From assembly GCF_003236305.1 (NCBI RefSeq), contig NZ_POTX01000026.1, positions 1 to 42,242 on the forward strand: a DNA stretch of 42,242 bases, in the 5' to 3' direction. Position 1 is the stretch's first letter. Each line of letters begins with the position of its first letter. The notes below the pieces were generated by a model. That model searched no databases, was not told the origin of the DNA, and was given only the letters and a program-made list of their open reading frames with translations. The translations under genes and the position numbers were made by a program. This document shows, piece after piece, positions 32,782 to 40,922 of the stretch. Source of the DNA: Micromonospora endophytica (GTDB lineage Bacteria; Actinomycetota; Actinomycetes; Mycobacteriales; Micromonosporaceae).

Positions 32782-33117
32782 TCATCGCCGTTTCGAAGAC
32801 CGCCGCCTGCGCCCCATCTTTATAGATGCAACGAACAAACCGACACACACGGCCGAACACACACCCATGCCGATAGCCGCAGGCTTGTCACTACTCGAGC
32901 CCCCGAAAAGGCTAATAGATGCAATTCCGAAAATGACGGCGAGAATGGGCAACAAGCCGCGCGCCACACCGCGATGGTGGCGCCTATTGTGCTCGGCGTT
33001 AATGCGGCGATCCTCGTCACTGAGTTCCTTTGCCAGCGGCGTTCCGAAGGGCCAGTTGGCCATCCAGATCAGTGTGGTCAACCCTGCAATGACGAATAGC
33101 ACCGTGACGATGACCAT
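32782..33117 (-). CDS. Small three-TM membrane protein of unknown function
   Basis: The 111-residue protein from ATG 33117 has a textbook ribosome-binding site (GGAGGTAAAGC). TM segments lie near 1-20, 53-72 and 78-100, with a charged loop containing HNRRHHRG, and the C-terminus is basic (KMGRRRRSSKRR). Base composition is AT-richer than the core genes. No family recognised; its place in the toxin cluster allows, but does not show, an immunity role. Confidence 0.65.
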   Translation of the reverse strand: MVIVTVLFVIAGLTTLIWMANWPFGTPLAKELSDEDRRINAEHNRRHHRGVARGLLPILAVIFGIASISLFGGSSSDKPAAIGMGVCSAVCVGLFVASIKMGRRRRSSKRR

Positions 33118-33287
33118 GCTTTACCTCCAGAAGCCTGTCAGTCCATCATAGAGCCGACAGCGCTGGTGAATGGATCATGGCTGGCTGCAATCCATCCACC
33201 CACGGTCGCCAGCAACAAGTTGGATATATTTATCCACGGAGCTCATATTCAAAAACTCTTTTCTATATCCGTTACCCAATAGAAAAG

Positions 33288-33887
33288 TTAGACATTCCCT
33301 TTTTTGGCGCGTCGGTTGACCCAGGCGTAATACCTCGGGACACCAACCACGCTTCGAACCAAGTAGAAGCCGACGCCGATGACCAACAGAAAAACGACGG
33401 CAATCCTCACCATGCCCAGCACCGATACAGCGAGAGCCCAAACGCGTGAAATGGGACGGCCGTACCGGCAATCGGTATTCCCCTCCCCGTAGCACACTTC
33501 ACGGAAATCGATCGACTTCCCCCGGTCGGCTGGGGTGACAACCGAGTGACCCACCACTGTCTTCACCTCGCGACCGTCGCGGGTCCGGACCGTCACGGCG
33601 CAGCGCCACCAGTAGCCGAGACCTTCGCCGCTTACCGGACCTACTCGCTGGCAGTCCCGCACCGCAGCCTCGGCCGACTGTTCAGCAGGGGTGGATCTCA
33701 CCGCACCGGTGCCCGGATAGAAACTGGCCACCGTGTCGAACACCAACGTCGAGATGACGACCGCGGCGATGAGGGCGACCGCCGTCGCGAGCTGCGTCAA
33801 GCGGCCCATGATGGGCCCACGCCGTTCGTACGCGGCGATCTGCTCGCGCTGGATCTGCGTCATCCGCTCCGGACCCGCCTCGTTCAC
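33288..33887 (-). CDS. Two-TM protein with cysteine-containing outer domain (DUF6346-like)
   Basis: The 199-residue protein (GTG 33887; ATG 33863 is an alternative behind GGAG) has a TM near 31-55 and another near 160-182. The intervening extracytoplasmic domain has conserved-looking cysteines (RDCQRVGPVSGEGLGYWWRCAV, REVCYGEGNTDCRYG) that could form two disulfides. The pattern resembles actinobacterial DUF6346 proteins; I give that as a resemblance only. It lies downstream of the toxin and immunity genes on the same strand, in AT-richer DNA. Confidence 0.65.
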   Translation of the reverse strand: MNEAGPERMTQIQREQIAAYERRGPIMGRLTQLATAVALIAAVVISTLVFDTVASFYPGTGAVRSTPAEQSAEAAVRDCQRVGPVSGEGLGYWWRCAVTVRTRDGREVKTVVGHSVVTPADRGKSIDFREVCYGEGNTDCRYGRPISRVWALAVSVLGMVRIAVVFLLVIGVGFYLVRSVVGVPRYYAWVNRRAKKGNV

Positions 33888-34005
33888 CTACTCAACCCAC
33901 CTCCAGACACTTCCGGAGGGGTCCGTCGGCTTGCCACGCCATTCGATCCAGAATTCAGCCCGACCTTCGGCAAATAAGCGCAGCTATATGCCCGAGCCGA
34001 CGAAT

Positions 34006-34467
34006 TCAAGCAAGCTCCTGCGAGATGTCGAATTCCACAGGAAACTTGCCTCGAATGATCCCCCAGATGGGATCCTGCTCTACCGATCTGATCCATTCGT
34101 CGAACGACGTCCCGCCGTCACGGAACCACCAGGAGTTGAGACCTCGCAGCGACCGCAGGTCTGGATCAGCTCGATATCTATACTCAAGTTGAACCTGCGA
34201 GTACCCTTCATGCTCGCCGTCGGCGTCGACGATTTCCATTTGACGCACAAAGCCAACTGTGAATGCAGGCTCAGCAAACCAGTTTACTTCGCCATACTGA
34301 AAGAGGAAACCGTCGGAGTCATTACCTTCGGGAACATCGAACGTAATCCGCTCAAAGCCGCGGACCGTCGCGATAAGTTCCTCGACAGTCGGAACCTCTC
34401 GACTCGATCTTGCCTGGTCAGCGATGCCTTGCACCACACCTAGTGCAGAGTCGATCGGTCTGCTCAC
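34006..34467 (-). CDS. Probable immunity protein for the RHS/AHH toxin
   Basis: The 153-residue soluble protein starts at GTG 34467 with GGGAGGTAAGTA upstream. It is acidic, with a helical start and a beta-rich middle (RITFDVPEGNDSDGFLFQYG, FVRQMEIVDADGEHEGYSQV). I do not recognise its family. Its position, 92 bp after the stop of a polymorphic toxin on the same strand, and its small acidic nature are what one expects of the cognate immunity protein that blocks the nuclease in the producing cell. Confidence 0.7.
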   Translation of the reverse strand: MSRPIDSALGVVQGIADQARSSREVPTVEELIATVRGFERITFDVPEGNDSDGFLFQYGEVNWFAEPAFTVGFVRQMEIVDADGEHEGYSQVQLEYRYRADPDLRSLRGLNSWWFRDGGTSFDEWIRSVEQDPIWGIIRGKFPVEFDISQELA

Positions 34468-34559
34468 TACTTACCTCCCTCACTCCGGTTCAACGGCTAA
34501 AGCCTTGCCGCGGTACAGCGGCATCCCTAGGCCGCGCCACGGCCAGGCTACACACTCGG

Positions 34560-36659
34560 CTACGGCCAGTACCCGCCTTGGAGCTGACCCCGTATGTGGT
34601 TCAAGACGTCGCGGGCTTCACCAGCGTTTCGTGCACCGCTCATCATGTCGTTGACGTAAGCATAGTAGTCGTTCGTGTGAATTCGCGAATGAACCGACAT
34701 AGCTCCGGGGTTCGCCGATGCCGATCCCCGCGGCAGGAATACGCCGTTGCTCGCATCGTTGATGCCAATGCCGAATCTATTAAGCTGCGCCCGTGCCGCT
34801 GCGGCCTTCGGAGACGTGCTGGCCACGATGTGGTGCGCGGCCGTTTCGGCAGGCCGCGCAACCCTGGAGGCCTCAAGATTGTCACCAAGAATCTGGGCAT
34901 TGGTGGAGCAATTTGTATTGTGTACGAGGACCGGTGTGTTGCCGGCGAGCACATAGTACGTGTGGATGTCTGCGACGGTGAGGTTGTAGGCGGTGCCCTG
35001 TCGAGTGGTGTTCCAGTCGACTCCCGTGACGGTGAGGGTCGCCCCGTTGGCCGTGTGCAGCAGGTCGCCAGGGTCGAGATCCTGACTGTCCTGCCACTGC
35101 TGGTCGGTCACGTTCCAGAACGGGTGGTCCTCCGTGGTGGTGACTTCCCCGCCACTCACCTTCAGATCGACGAGCTGGTCCTCGTGGACCCACAGGTGGG
35201 TCACCTCACGGGCGCCTTCCTCCCCCGTCTCGGGGTCGGTGGCCAGGACAACGTCGCCGATCTCGACATCCTCGATCGGCTTCTTGCTGCCGTCCGCCAT
35301 CAGGACTTCGGTGTCACCGCTGAAGCTGCGGAAGCCACAGGCACCCCCAACACCACCACCACGGGCCGCCGATCGCGCTCCGGCACCTGCCATACCCACG
35401 GACGTCCGCAGCCCTGCCCCACTGGCAAGACCGAAGGCCCCTGCACCGAGGGCTGGCAGGAGAACCGCACCACCCGCGCCCAGCACACCACCGATGGCCC
35501 CACCGAGGACGGCTTCACCAGCGAGTTGCAAGAAGCTTTCCTCGTCGGCGTCCAGACTGTTGGTGGTCAACGAGGCGACATAGCCGCCGACGAACCCGCC
35601 GATCGCCGCGCAGCCGACAGCACCCACACCGAAGCTGCCAGCCGTGCAGGCACCACCGACGATGACACCAGCGGCGACACCGGCCACCGCACCCACCGCC
35701 CCGGCGTTACGACACCAGAAGCTGGACTGGCACTCCCGCTGCTTGCGTTCCCGCTCGGCGCGTTCGTTGCTGGCCTGCCGGAACGCTTCACGCTGCTGCT
35801 GACAGGCAGAGCCACAAGCCGGAGGAACGTACTTCTTGACGATCTTGATGTCGTTGTTTCCGAAGGGAGTGGTGTCGACGTAGGCACGGTCCCCGGTGTC
35901 CTCGCCGTTCTCCGTGAAGTACAAGCCGGTCGGGTCGGCATTGTCGATCGGGTTGTTCCCACCATACTGATACCCGTTGTACTGAGCGGGACTGTCCGCG
36001 ACCAGCACCGGGTCCACCGAGATGAACCGGCCCAACGTCAGGTCGTACTGCCGGGCACCGACGTTGGTCAGACCGGTGGGATCGATGTCCCCACCAACAA
36101 AGCCCTTGTTGTTCACCCAAACCGGGTTCGCGCCCCGCGGCGCACCGTACGGAGTCTGACGGCGGATCGAAACCGCCTGCGTCCCCGCGTTCACCGCGAC
36201 CTGCTGGGTGCCCTGGTGGTCGTTGAACAGCCAGGTCAGGTCCGTGCTCGCCGAACCGCCCGTGCGGGACGCGCAGACAGTGCCGGCGAAGCTGTAGTAA
36301 CGGGTGCCGGTATTGACGCCGCCTTCCCGGCGAATCTCCTGCCCGGGCAGGTAAAGAGTCGTGCCCCCGCTGTCCCGACGGATGATCCTCGTACCGTCTG
36401 CGTCGTAGATGTTGGTCTCGACGGTCTGCCCGCCAGCCGAGACAGTGGCCAGCTTGCCCTCAGCATCCCAACCCAAGGTCTGACTGTTGGTGCCGCTGCC
36501 ACAGTTGTTCGCGGCAGTGCCGGTCGGCCGGCAGATGGGCTCCTCGGCACCCGCGGCCCCCGCCACCTCACAAGGCTGCGACCTCAGTTGAGATGCCCCG
36601 CTCAGAAGGTGACGAAGCAACCACCCACGACTATCAATCGATAAACGGCTATTTGGCAT
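34560..36659 (-). CDS. Truncated RHS polymorphic toxin with HINT domain and AHH nuclease
   Basis: The 699-residue frame begins inside an RHS repeat region (GWDAEGKLATVS, ETNIYDADGTRIIRRDS) and runs through the RHS core end (GRFISVDPVLV at 211-220, NPIDNADPTGLY at 236-247). A Cys-containing linker and Gly/Ala-rich hydrophobic stretches follow (319-365, 385-440). A pretoxin HINT domain (about 441-583, from CGFRSFSGDTEVL to PVLVHN) comes next, and then a C-terminal AHH nuclease (TAAHHIVA at 606-613, GVFLPR, VHSRIHTNDYYAYVN). HINT should cut the tip free. Full RHS proteins are usually 1500-2500 residues with a secretion signal, so the 5' end is missing. The first ATG, 36659, lacks a ribosome-binding site. 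Confidence 0.85.
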   Translation of the reverse strand: MPNSRLSIDSRGWLLRHLLSGASQLRSQPCEVAGAAGAEEPICRPTGTAANNCGSGTNSQTLGWDAEGKLATVSAGGQTVETNIYDADGTRIIRRDSGGTTLYLPGQEIRREGGVNTGTRYYSFAGTVCASRTGGSASTDLTWLFNDHQGTQQVAVNAGTQAVSIRRQTPYGAPRGANPVWVNNKGFVGGDIDPTGLTNVGARQYDLTLGRFISVDPVLVADSPAQYNGYQYGGNNPIDNADPTGLYFTENGEDTGDRAYVDTTPFGNNDIKIVKKYVPPACGSACQQQREAFRQASNERAERERKQRECQSSFWCRNAGAVGAVAGVAAGVIVGGACTAGSFGVGAVGCAAIGGFVGGYVASLTTNSLDADEESFLQLAGEAVLGGAIGGVLGAGGAVLLPALGAGAFGLASGAGLRTSVGMAGAGARSAARGGGVGGACGFRSFSGDTEVLMADGSKKPIEDVEIGDVVLATDPETGEEGAREVTHLWVHEDQLVDLKVSGGEVTTTEDHPFWNVTDQQWQDSQDLDPGDLLHTANGATLTVTGVDWNTTRQGTAYNLTVADIHTYYVLAGNTPVLVHNTNCSTNAQILGDNLEASRVARPAETAAHHIVASTSPKAAAARAQLNRFGIGINDASNGVFLPRGSASANPGAMSVHSRIHTNDYYAYVNDMMSGARNAGEARDVLNHIRGQLQGGYWP

Positions 36660-36768
36660 CGGCTGGACGCCGCTAGATCACCAGCAAAAATTTGATCATT
36701 TTCGGTATGTGATCTGGGGCGCACGGCCGTCCTCCGGTTTTGTCGCCACTCTCCGACAGGTGATTGGT

Positions 36769-38541
36769 TCAGCTGCGAGGTGTGGGCAGCACCGGTTCAG
36801 GGTCGGGCGGAGGTGGGGCGGTCTCGCGGAGCAGGGCGTTCAGGCCGGCGCGGCGGGCCACCACGGTCAGCCGGTCCCCCGCCATGATCACCAGACGCCG
36901 GTCCGGCGACCAGTCGAGCCGCTGGCCCGGCCGGGCGTGCGCGAGCAGTCGTACGCTGCCCGCCCGGCCCACCGCGCCGAGCGGCTGGCCGTCCAGAGCC
37001 GAGCCGGCCGCCACCGGGATCTCGGTGACCAGCAGGGCGTGCCGGCCGACCGGAATGGTGGCAATCATCGCCCGGTCCAGCAGCGCGGCGGCGAAGGACG
37101 GGGCAGCCAGATAGGAGACGCTGCGCGAGGTGCCGATGCCGAAGGCACGCTGCACCCGTTCGGCGAAGTCACCGTCGAAGAGCCGCAGCACCACCCGGAG
37201 CTGGTCGTTGATGGTGCGGCCGTTGAGCGCCGCCCGCAGGTTCGCCCCGTCGTCGGTGGAGACCACCACCAGCGCCTGGCAGGTGGCCACCGAGGCGGCC
37301 CGCAGCGTCTCCTCCTGCGCGGCGTCTCCCACGACGAGCGGCACACCGAGCCGCCGAGCCAGACCGGCGCCGCGAGCGTCCGGGTTCTTGTCGATCGCCA
37401 CCACCTCGACACCGAAGTCGTTGAGCTGGGCCATCACCCGGGTCCCGATGTTGCCCAACCCCACCACCACGACATGCCCGGAACGCTCCGGCAGGATCCG
37501 CCCGGTGTGCAGGGCCAGCCGGGTGTGCACCACCCCGTCCACCACCACCGCCGTGATCAGCGGGATCAACGCCAACCCGGCCAGGTTGAGCAGCACCTGC
37601 ATGACCTGTTCGGCCGCGCCCTTGGCGATGTCCGGGTCCTGCCCGGTGAGGGTGGTGACCAGGGTGAGGTAGACCGCGTCGGGCAGGCTGACGTGGGCCG
37701 CGCCGGCGTACAGCCCGCCCAGCGTGCCCACCACGGCCAGCAGCAGGAGCACCGCGATGCCGATCTTGCGGGTGGCGAAGCTGCGGACCGCCCGCAGCAG
37801 CGTCGCCGCCGGCCGCCGCCGACGCCGGGCCCGCGCCAACCGGCGCGCGGCCAGCTCGGCACCGGCCGGTCGCCCGCTGGCCTCGGCGAGCACCACGTCG
37901 GCGTCCCGCTCGTCGGCCGGCAACACCAGGTCCTGCTGGGGGTCACGGGTGTCGGCCACGCCGCAGACGATCTCGTTCGGGCGTACGTCGTCGCGACGCG
38001 CCACGTAGAGGGTGCGTCCGCCGTGCCGGAAGTGGGTGGGCGCGACCTCACCGAGCGCGGCGGCCACGAAGGCCGGGGCGGCCATCGAGGTGTCGGAGAG
38101 CACCGCCGAGTCGGGGAAGATCTGCCGCACCCCGTTGGCCAGGCCGGTGTTGAACATCCGCACCACCAGGCGCAACCGGGGCTCGACCTCCTGGGCACAG
38201 AGGGCGGCGTGCATGTTGCCCACGTCGTCCTGATGCAGCAACGCCAGCCCGGCCGCCCCAGCCAGGCCGGCCCGGCGGAAAGCGGCCTCGTCCAGCCGGT
38301 CGGCCCGGATCACCTCGACACCGGGCAGGTCCCGGCCGTCCGGTCCGGGGGAACGCCGACGTTCGGGCACGATCAGCGTGATCCGGAGCCGCCCGGCCTG
38401 CGTCTCACCGCCGCGTAACGCCCGCACCACCCAGTAGGCGAGGGGATCCTGACCGCAGACCACGTAGTGCGCCCGGGTCTCACCGTTGGCCCGCAGCCGG
38501 CGGCCGGCCCGCAGGGCCCGATCGAGCAGCGGCTCCGCCAT
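36769..38541 (-). CDS. Two-TM ion channel with two TrkA-N/RCK-type domains
   Basis: The 590-residue protein from ATG 38541 has an N-terminal Rossmann domain (HYVVCGQDPLA, 25-34, lacking the normal GxGxxG). Two TM helices (about 258-279, 313-337) flank a pore loop, and a second TrkA-N domain has an intact HVVVVGLGNIGTRV (356-369), followed by a TrkA-C-like region. In place of the TVGYG filter the pore loop reads TLVTTLTGQDPD (293-304). This resembles Castor/Pollux-type channels with atypical filters. It is probably a monovalent or divalent cation channel gated by a cytoplasmic ligand. The start is leaderless behind TACCAT. Confidence 0.82.
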   Translation of the reverse strand: MAEPLLDRALRAGRRLRANGETRAHYVVCGQDPLAYWVVRALRGGETQAGRLRITLIVPERRRSPGPDGRDLPGVEVIRADRLDEAAFRRAGLAGAAGLALLHQDDVGNMHAALCAQEVEPRLRLVVRMFNTGLANGVRQIFPDSAVLSDTSMAAPAFVAAALGEVAPTHFRHGGRTLYVARRDDVRPNEIVCGVADTRDPQQDLVLPADERDADVVLAEASGRPAGAELAARRLARARRRRRPAATLLRAVRSFATRKIGIAVLLLLAVVGTLGGLYAGAAHVSLPDAVYLTLVTTLTGQDPDIAKGAAEQVMQVLLNLAGLALIPLITAVVVDGVVHTRLALHTGRILPERSGHVVVVGLGNIGTRVMAQLNDFGVEVVAIDKNPDARGAGLARRLGVPLVVGDAAQEETLRAASVATCQALVVVSTDDGANLRAALNGRTINDQLRVVLRLFDGDFAERVQRAFGIGTSRSVSYLAAPSFAAALLDRAMIATIPVGRHALLVTEIPVAAGSALDGQPLGAVGRAGSVRLLAHARPGQRLDWSPDRRLVIMAGDRLTVVARRAGLNALLRETAPPPPDPEPVLPTPRS

Positions 38542-38547
38542 GCCCGC

Positions 38548-38553
38548 ATGGTA
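38548..38553 (-). promoter_or_regulatory. -10 box TACCAT of a leaderless gene
   Basis: On the minus strand TACCAT is followed by GCGGGC and then the ATG at 38541. The same GCGGGC spacer follows the -10 of the permease at 28962. No Shine-Dalgarno is present. Confidence 0.5.
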
Positions 38554-38642
38554 ATCACCTGGTCGCACCCGCGCAGCCCGCCGATGATCTTGACTTTGAC
38601 TGGTCCGGCATGGGTACGCCGAGGACGGGTACGGCACCGCCC

Positions 38643-39110
38643 ATGCAGACGTTCCTGCCGTACCCGGACTTCCTGGCCAGCGCCCGGGCGCTGGACCAAC
38701 GACGGCTGGGCAAACAGCGGGTCGAGGCGATCCAGGTGCTGCGCGGGCTGACCCGCCCCGGGTACGGCTGGCGCCACCACCCGGCGGTCAAAATGTGGAC
38801 CGGGTACGAGGAGGCGCTGACCCGCTACGGGCTCGACATCTGCGCGGTCTGGTGCGCGACGGGCCGCGCCGACACCTGCGCGGCGACCCTGACCGCCGAC
38901 CTCGCCGCCGCCCGCGGCATCGAGCAGGTCCGCTCCCAGCAGGAGTTGGCCGCAGCCGGGGAACTGCCGCCCTGGCTGGGCCGCACCGACCTGCACCTGA
39001 GCCACCGCTCCGCGCTGCTGCGCAAGGACCCCGCCCACTACCGCCCGATCTTCGGCCCCGACCTCCCCGACAACCTCGACTACGTCTGGCCCCCCTCCGA
39101 CCGCGCGTAA
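38643..39110 (+). CDS. MSMEG_6728 family protein
   Basis: The 155-residue protein from ATG 38643 begins MQTFLPYPDFLASARALDQ and continues RRLGKQRVEAIQVLRGL, the signature of this actinobacterial family; an in-frame ATG at 38610 would add eleven residues of little character. The middle (GWRHHPAVKMWTGYEEALTRYG) and end (LHLSHRSALLRKDPAHYRPIFG) also fit. The family is distantly related to pyrimidine-dimer glycosylase-type proteins, so a nucleic-acid role is possible but unproven. Its TAA stop is the first part of an intergenic repeat element. Confidence 0.85.
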   Translation: MQTFLPYPDFLASARALDQRRLGKQRVEAIQVLRGLTRPGYGWRHHPAVKMWTGYEEALTRYGLDICAVWCATGRADTCAATLTADLAAARGIEQVRSQQELAAAGELPPWLGRTDLHLSHRSALLRKDPAHYRPIFGPDLPDNLDYVWPPSDRA

Positions 39111-39162
39111 GGAGGGTCCCCCTATTAACGCCTCGTGCATAGCAGGGGTCCCCTATTAACAC
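39109..39162. repeat. Intergenic GGGGCCCC/GTTAAC repeat, element C1
   Basis: Two forward units: AAGGAGGGTCCCCCTATTAA with CGCCTCGTGCATA, then GCAGGGGTCCCCTATTAACA. The element overlaps the stop codon of the preceding gene and faces an inverted copy 45 bp away. Confidence 0.75.
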
Positions 39163-39175
39163 GCGCCCGCCGAGT

Positions 39176-39210
39176 GCTAGATCAAGCGTTCCAGCGCTAG
39201 ATCAAGTGTT
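39176..39210. repeat. 15-bp direct repeat between C1 and C2
   Basis: GCTAGATCAAGCGTT (39176-39190) and GCTAGATCAAGTGTT (39196-39210) form a 20-bp-period direct repeat at the centre of the inverted repeat pair. Confidence 0.6.
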
Positions 39211-39272
39211 AACAGGGGGCCCCTCCTCTACCGCAGGCGTTAATAGGGGGACCCTCCTTACACCTCAGGCAG
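39207..39272. repeat. Intergenic GGGGCCCC/GTTAAC repeat, element C2 (inverted)
   Basis: Two reverse units: GTTAACAGGGGGCCCCTCCT, an 11-bp spacer, GTTAATAGGGGGACCCTCCT. It is followed by CACCTCAGGC, which also follows element B, and ends just before the oxidoreductase gene. Confidence 0.75.
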
Positions 39273-39281
39273 ACTGGGGGG

Positions 39282-40811
39282 ATGGCGTTGTCGCAGGTGG
39301 TGGGTCGGCTGATCGGCGTACGGCCGCATCGGGTGGAGGAGCCCGGCGGCGGTGGCGCTGCCCGGGTGCCGCAGCCGGTGACGGCGGTGGTGGTCGGCGG
39401 CGGGATCGCCGGCATGTCGGCGGCGGTGGTCCTCGCCGAGCGGGGTGTCGAGGTGACCGTGCTGGAGGCCGCGCCGGCCCTGGGTGGCCGGTTGGGTGCC
39501 TGGCCGGAGAGGCTCGCCGACGGCAGCAGCCAGATCAACGAGCACGGCTTCCACGCGTTCTTCCGGCAGTACTACAACTGGCGCGGCATCCTGCGCCGGA
39601 TCGACCCGGCGCTGCGTTTCCTCCGCCCGGTGCCGGGTTATCCGGTGCTCAGCGCGCAGTGGCCGGCCGAGGAGTTCGGCCGGTTGCCGCCGGCTCCACC
39701 GGCGAACCTGCTCACCCTGCTGGCCCGTAGCCCCAGCCTGCGCCTGCGGGACCTGCGGGGGATGGACCGGGACGCCGCCTTGCCGCTGCTGGCCTACCAC
39801 CCGGTTCGCACGTACGCCGAGTTCGACGGCGCGACCGCCGATGACCTGCTCACCTCGTTGCGGCTGCCGGACCGGGCCCGGGCGATGCTCTTCGAGGTCT
39901 TCTCCCACTCGTTCTTCAATCACGAGGCGGAGATGTCGGCCGCCGAGATGATCGCCCAGTTCCACTTCTATCTGCTCGGCAATCCCGAGGGGCTGGCTTT
40001 CGACTGCCCGGTCGAGGACTACGCCACGGCCATCTGGGGGCCGCTGACCCGGCACGTCGAGCGGCACGGTGGCCGGGTGGTGACCGGGGTCGCGGCGACC
40101 GCGCTGCACCGGGCAGCCGCCGGGTGGCGGGTGACGACCGCCGAGCGGGCGTACGACGTCGGGCACGTCGTGCTCGCGGTCGACCCGCCGGCCCTCGCCG
40201 CGCTGGTCGCGGCCTCACCCGGGCTGGCCGACGCCGCACCGGGCCTGGTGGCGGCGATGCCCGGGTTCGGGCGGCCCGGCCCGCCGTACGCGGTGGCCCG
40301 CTACTGGTGTGACGGGGACGTCGGCCCTGAGCGGGCGGTCTTCAGTGGGGTGTCCCGCCAGCCCACACTGGACTCGGTGACGTTGTACCACCGGTTGGAG
40401 GACGAGTCCCGGCGTTGGGCGGAGCGCACCGGCGGTTCGATCATCGAGCTGCACGCGTACGCCTGTGAGCCGGGCGTGCCCGCGACGGAGCTGGCCGAGC
40501 GGATGCGCGCCGAGCTGACCGTGCTCTGGCCGGAGGCGGCCCGGCTGCGCGTGCGTGAGCTGCGGGCCCGGGTGGAGGCCAAGGCGCCCGCTTTCACGCC
40601 GGGCAGTCACGCCTGGCGACCCGGGGTTCGCACCGAGGCCGAGGGGCTTTATCTGGCCGGCGACGGCATCCGCACCGACTTTCCCAGCGCCTTGATGGAA
40701 CGGGCGGCGGCCACCGGCATCCTCGCGGCCAACCACATCCTGCGGGCGGCGGGCGCGGCCACCGAGCCGCTGCGTTCGATCCGGCCGCGCGGCCTGCTCG
40801 CGGCGCGCTGA
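39282..40811 (+). CDS. FAD-dependent oxidoreductase, phytoene desaturase/amine oxidase type
   Basis: The 509-residue protein has a Rossmann FAD site VVVGGGIAGMSAA (37-49) with E62 and the GGR motif (68-70), a central substrate region, and the C-terminal FAD segment LYLAGDGIRTDFPSALMERA. It belongs to the carotenoid-desaturase-like flavoenzymes, close to the oxidoreductases found with isorenieratene and related terpenoid genes. No carotenoid gene is beside it, so the substrate is open. ATG 39282 is preceded by CAGACT plus six G residues, either a leaderless start or an unusually close G-rich site; the 30-residue N-terminal extension before the Rossmann fold leaves room for a later start. Confidence 0.83.
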   Translation: MALSQVVGRLIGVRPHRVEEPGGGGAARVPQPVTAVVVGGGIAGMSAAVVLAERGVEVTVLEAAPALGGRLGAWPERLADGSSQINEHGFHAFFRQYYNWRGILRRIDPALRFLRPVPGYPVLSAQWPAEEFGRLPPAPPANLLTLLARSPSLRLRDLRGMDRDAALPLLAYHPVRTYAEFDGATADDLLTSLRLPDRARAMLFEVFSHSFFNHEAEMSAAEMIAQFHFYLLGNPEGLAFDCPVEDYATAIWGPLTRHVERHGGRVVTGVAATALHRAAAGWRVTTAERAYDVGHVVLAVDPPALAALVAASPGLADAAPGLVAAMPGFGRPGPPYAVARYWCDGDVGPERAVFSGVSRQPTLDSVTLYHRLEDESRRWAERTGGSIIELHAYACEPGVPATELAERMRAELTVLWPEAARLRVRELRARVEAKAPAFTPGSHAWRPGVRTEAEGLYLAGDGIRTDFPSALMERAAATGILAANHILRAAGAATEPLRSIRPRGLLAAR

Positions 40812-40833
40812 CCACCGCCGCTGACCTGGGCGA

Positions 40834-40870
40834 ATCAGGCGGGCCAACCCGGCAGATCAGGCGGGCCAAC
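40834..40870. repeat. 15-bp direct repeat downstream of the oxidoreductase
   Basis: ATCAGGCGGGCCAAC occurs at 40834-40848 and 40856-40870 (22-bp period), and imperfect GGGCCAGGYGGGTC units continue to about 40920. It fills the gap between two converging genes; no hairpin is evident. Confidence 0.5.
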
Positions 40871-40922
40871 TCGAGCCGGGCCAGGTGGGTCGAACCGGAG
40901 CGGGCCAGGCGGGTCAGGTGGG

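Noticed and set aside
34410-36644. A 744-codon plus-strand frame opposite the RHS toxin
   Set aside because: The minus strand has RHS, HINT and AHH signatures; the plus frame shows no family features.
30200-36700. Integrated prophage or insertion sequence as the source of the accessory island
   Set aside because: No integrase, transposase, terminal inverted repeats or tRNA attachment site could be found in or beside it.
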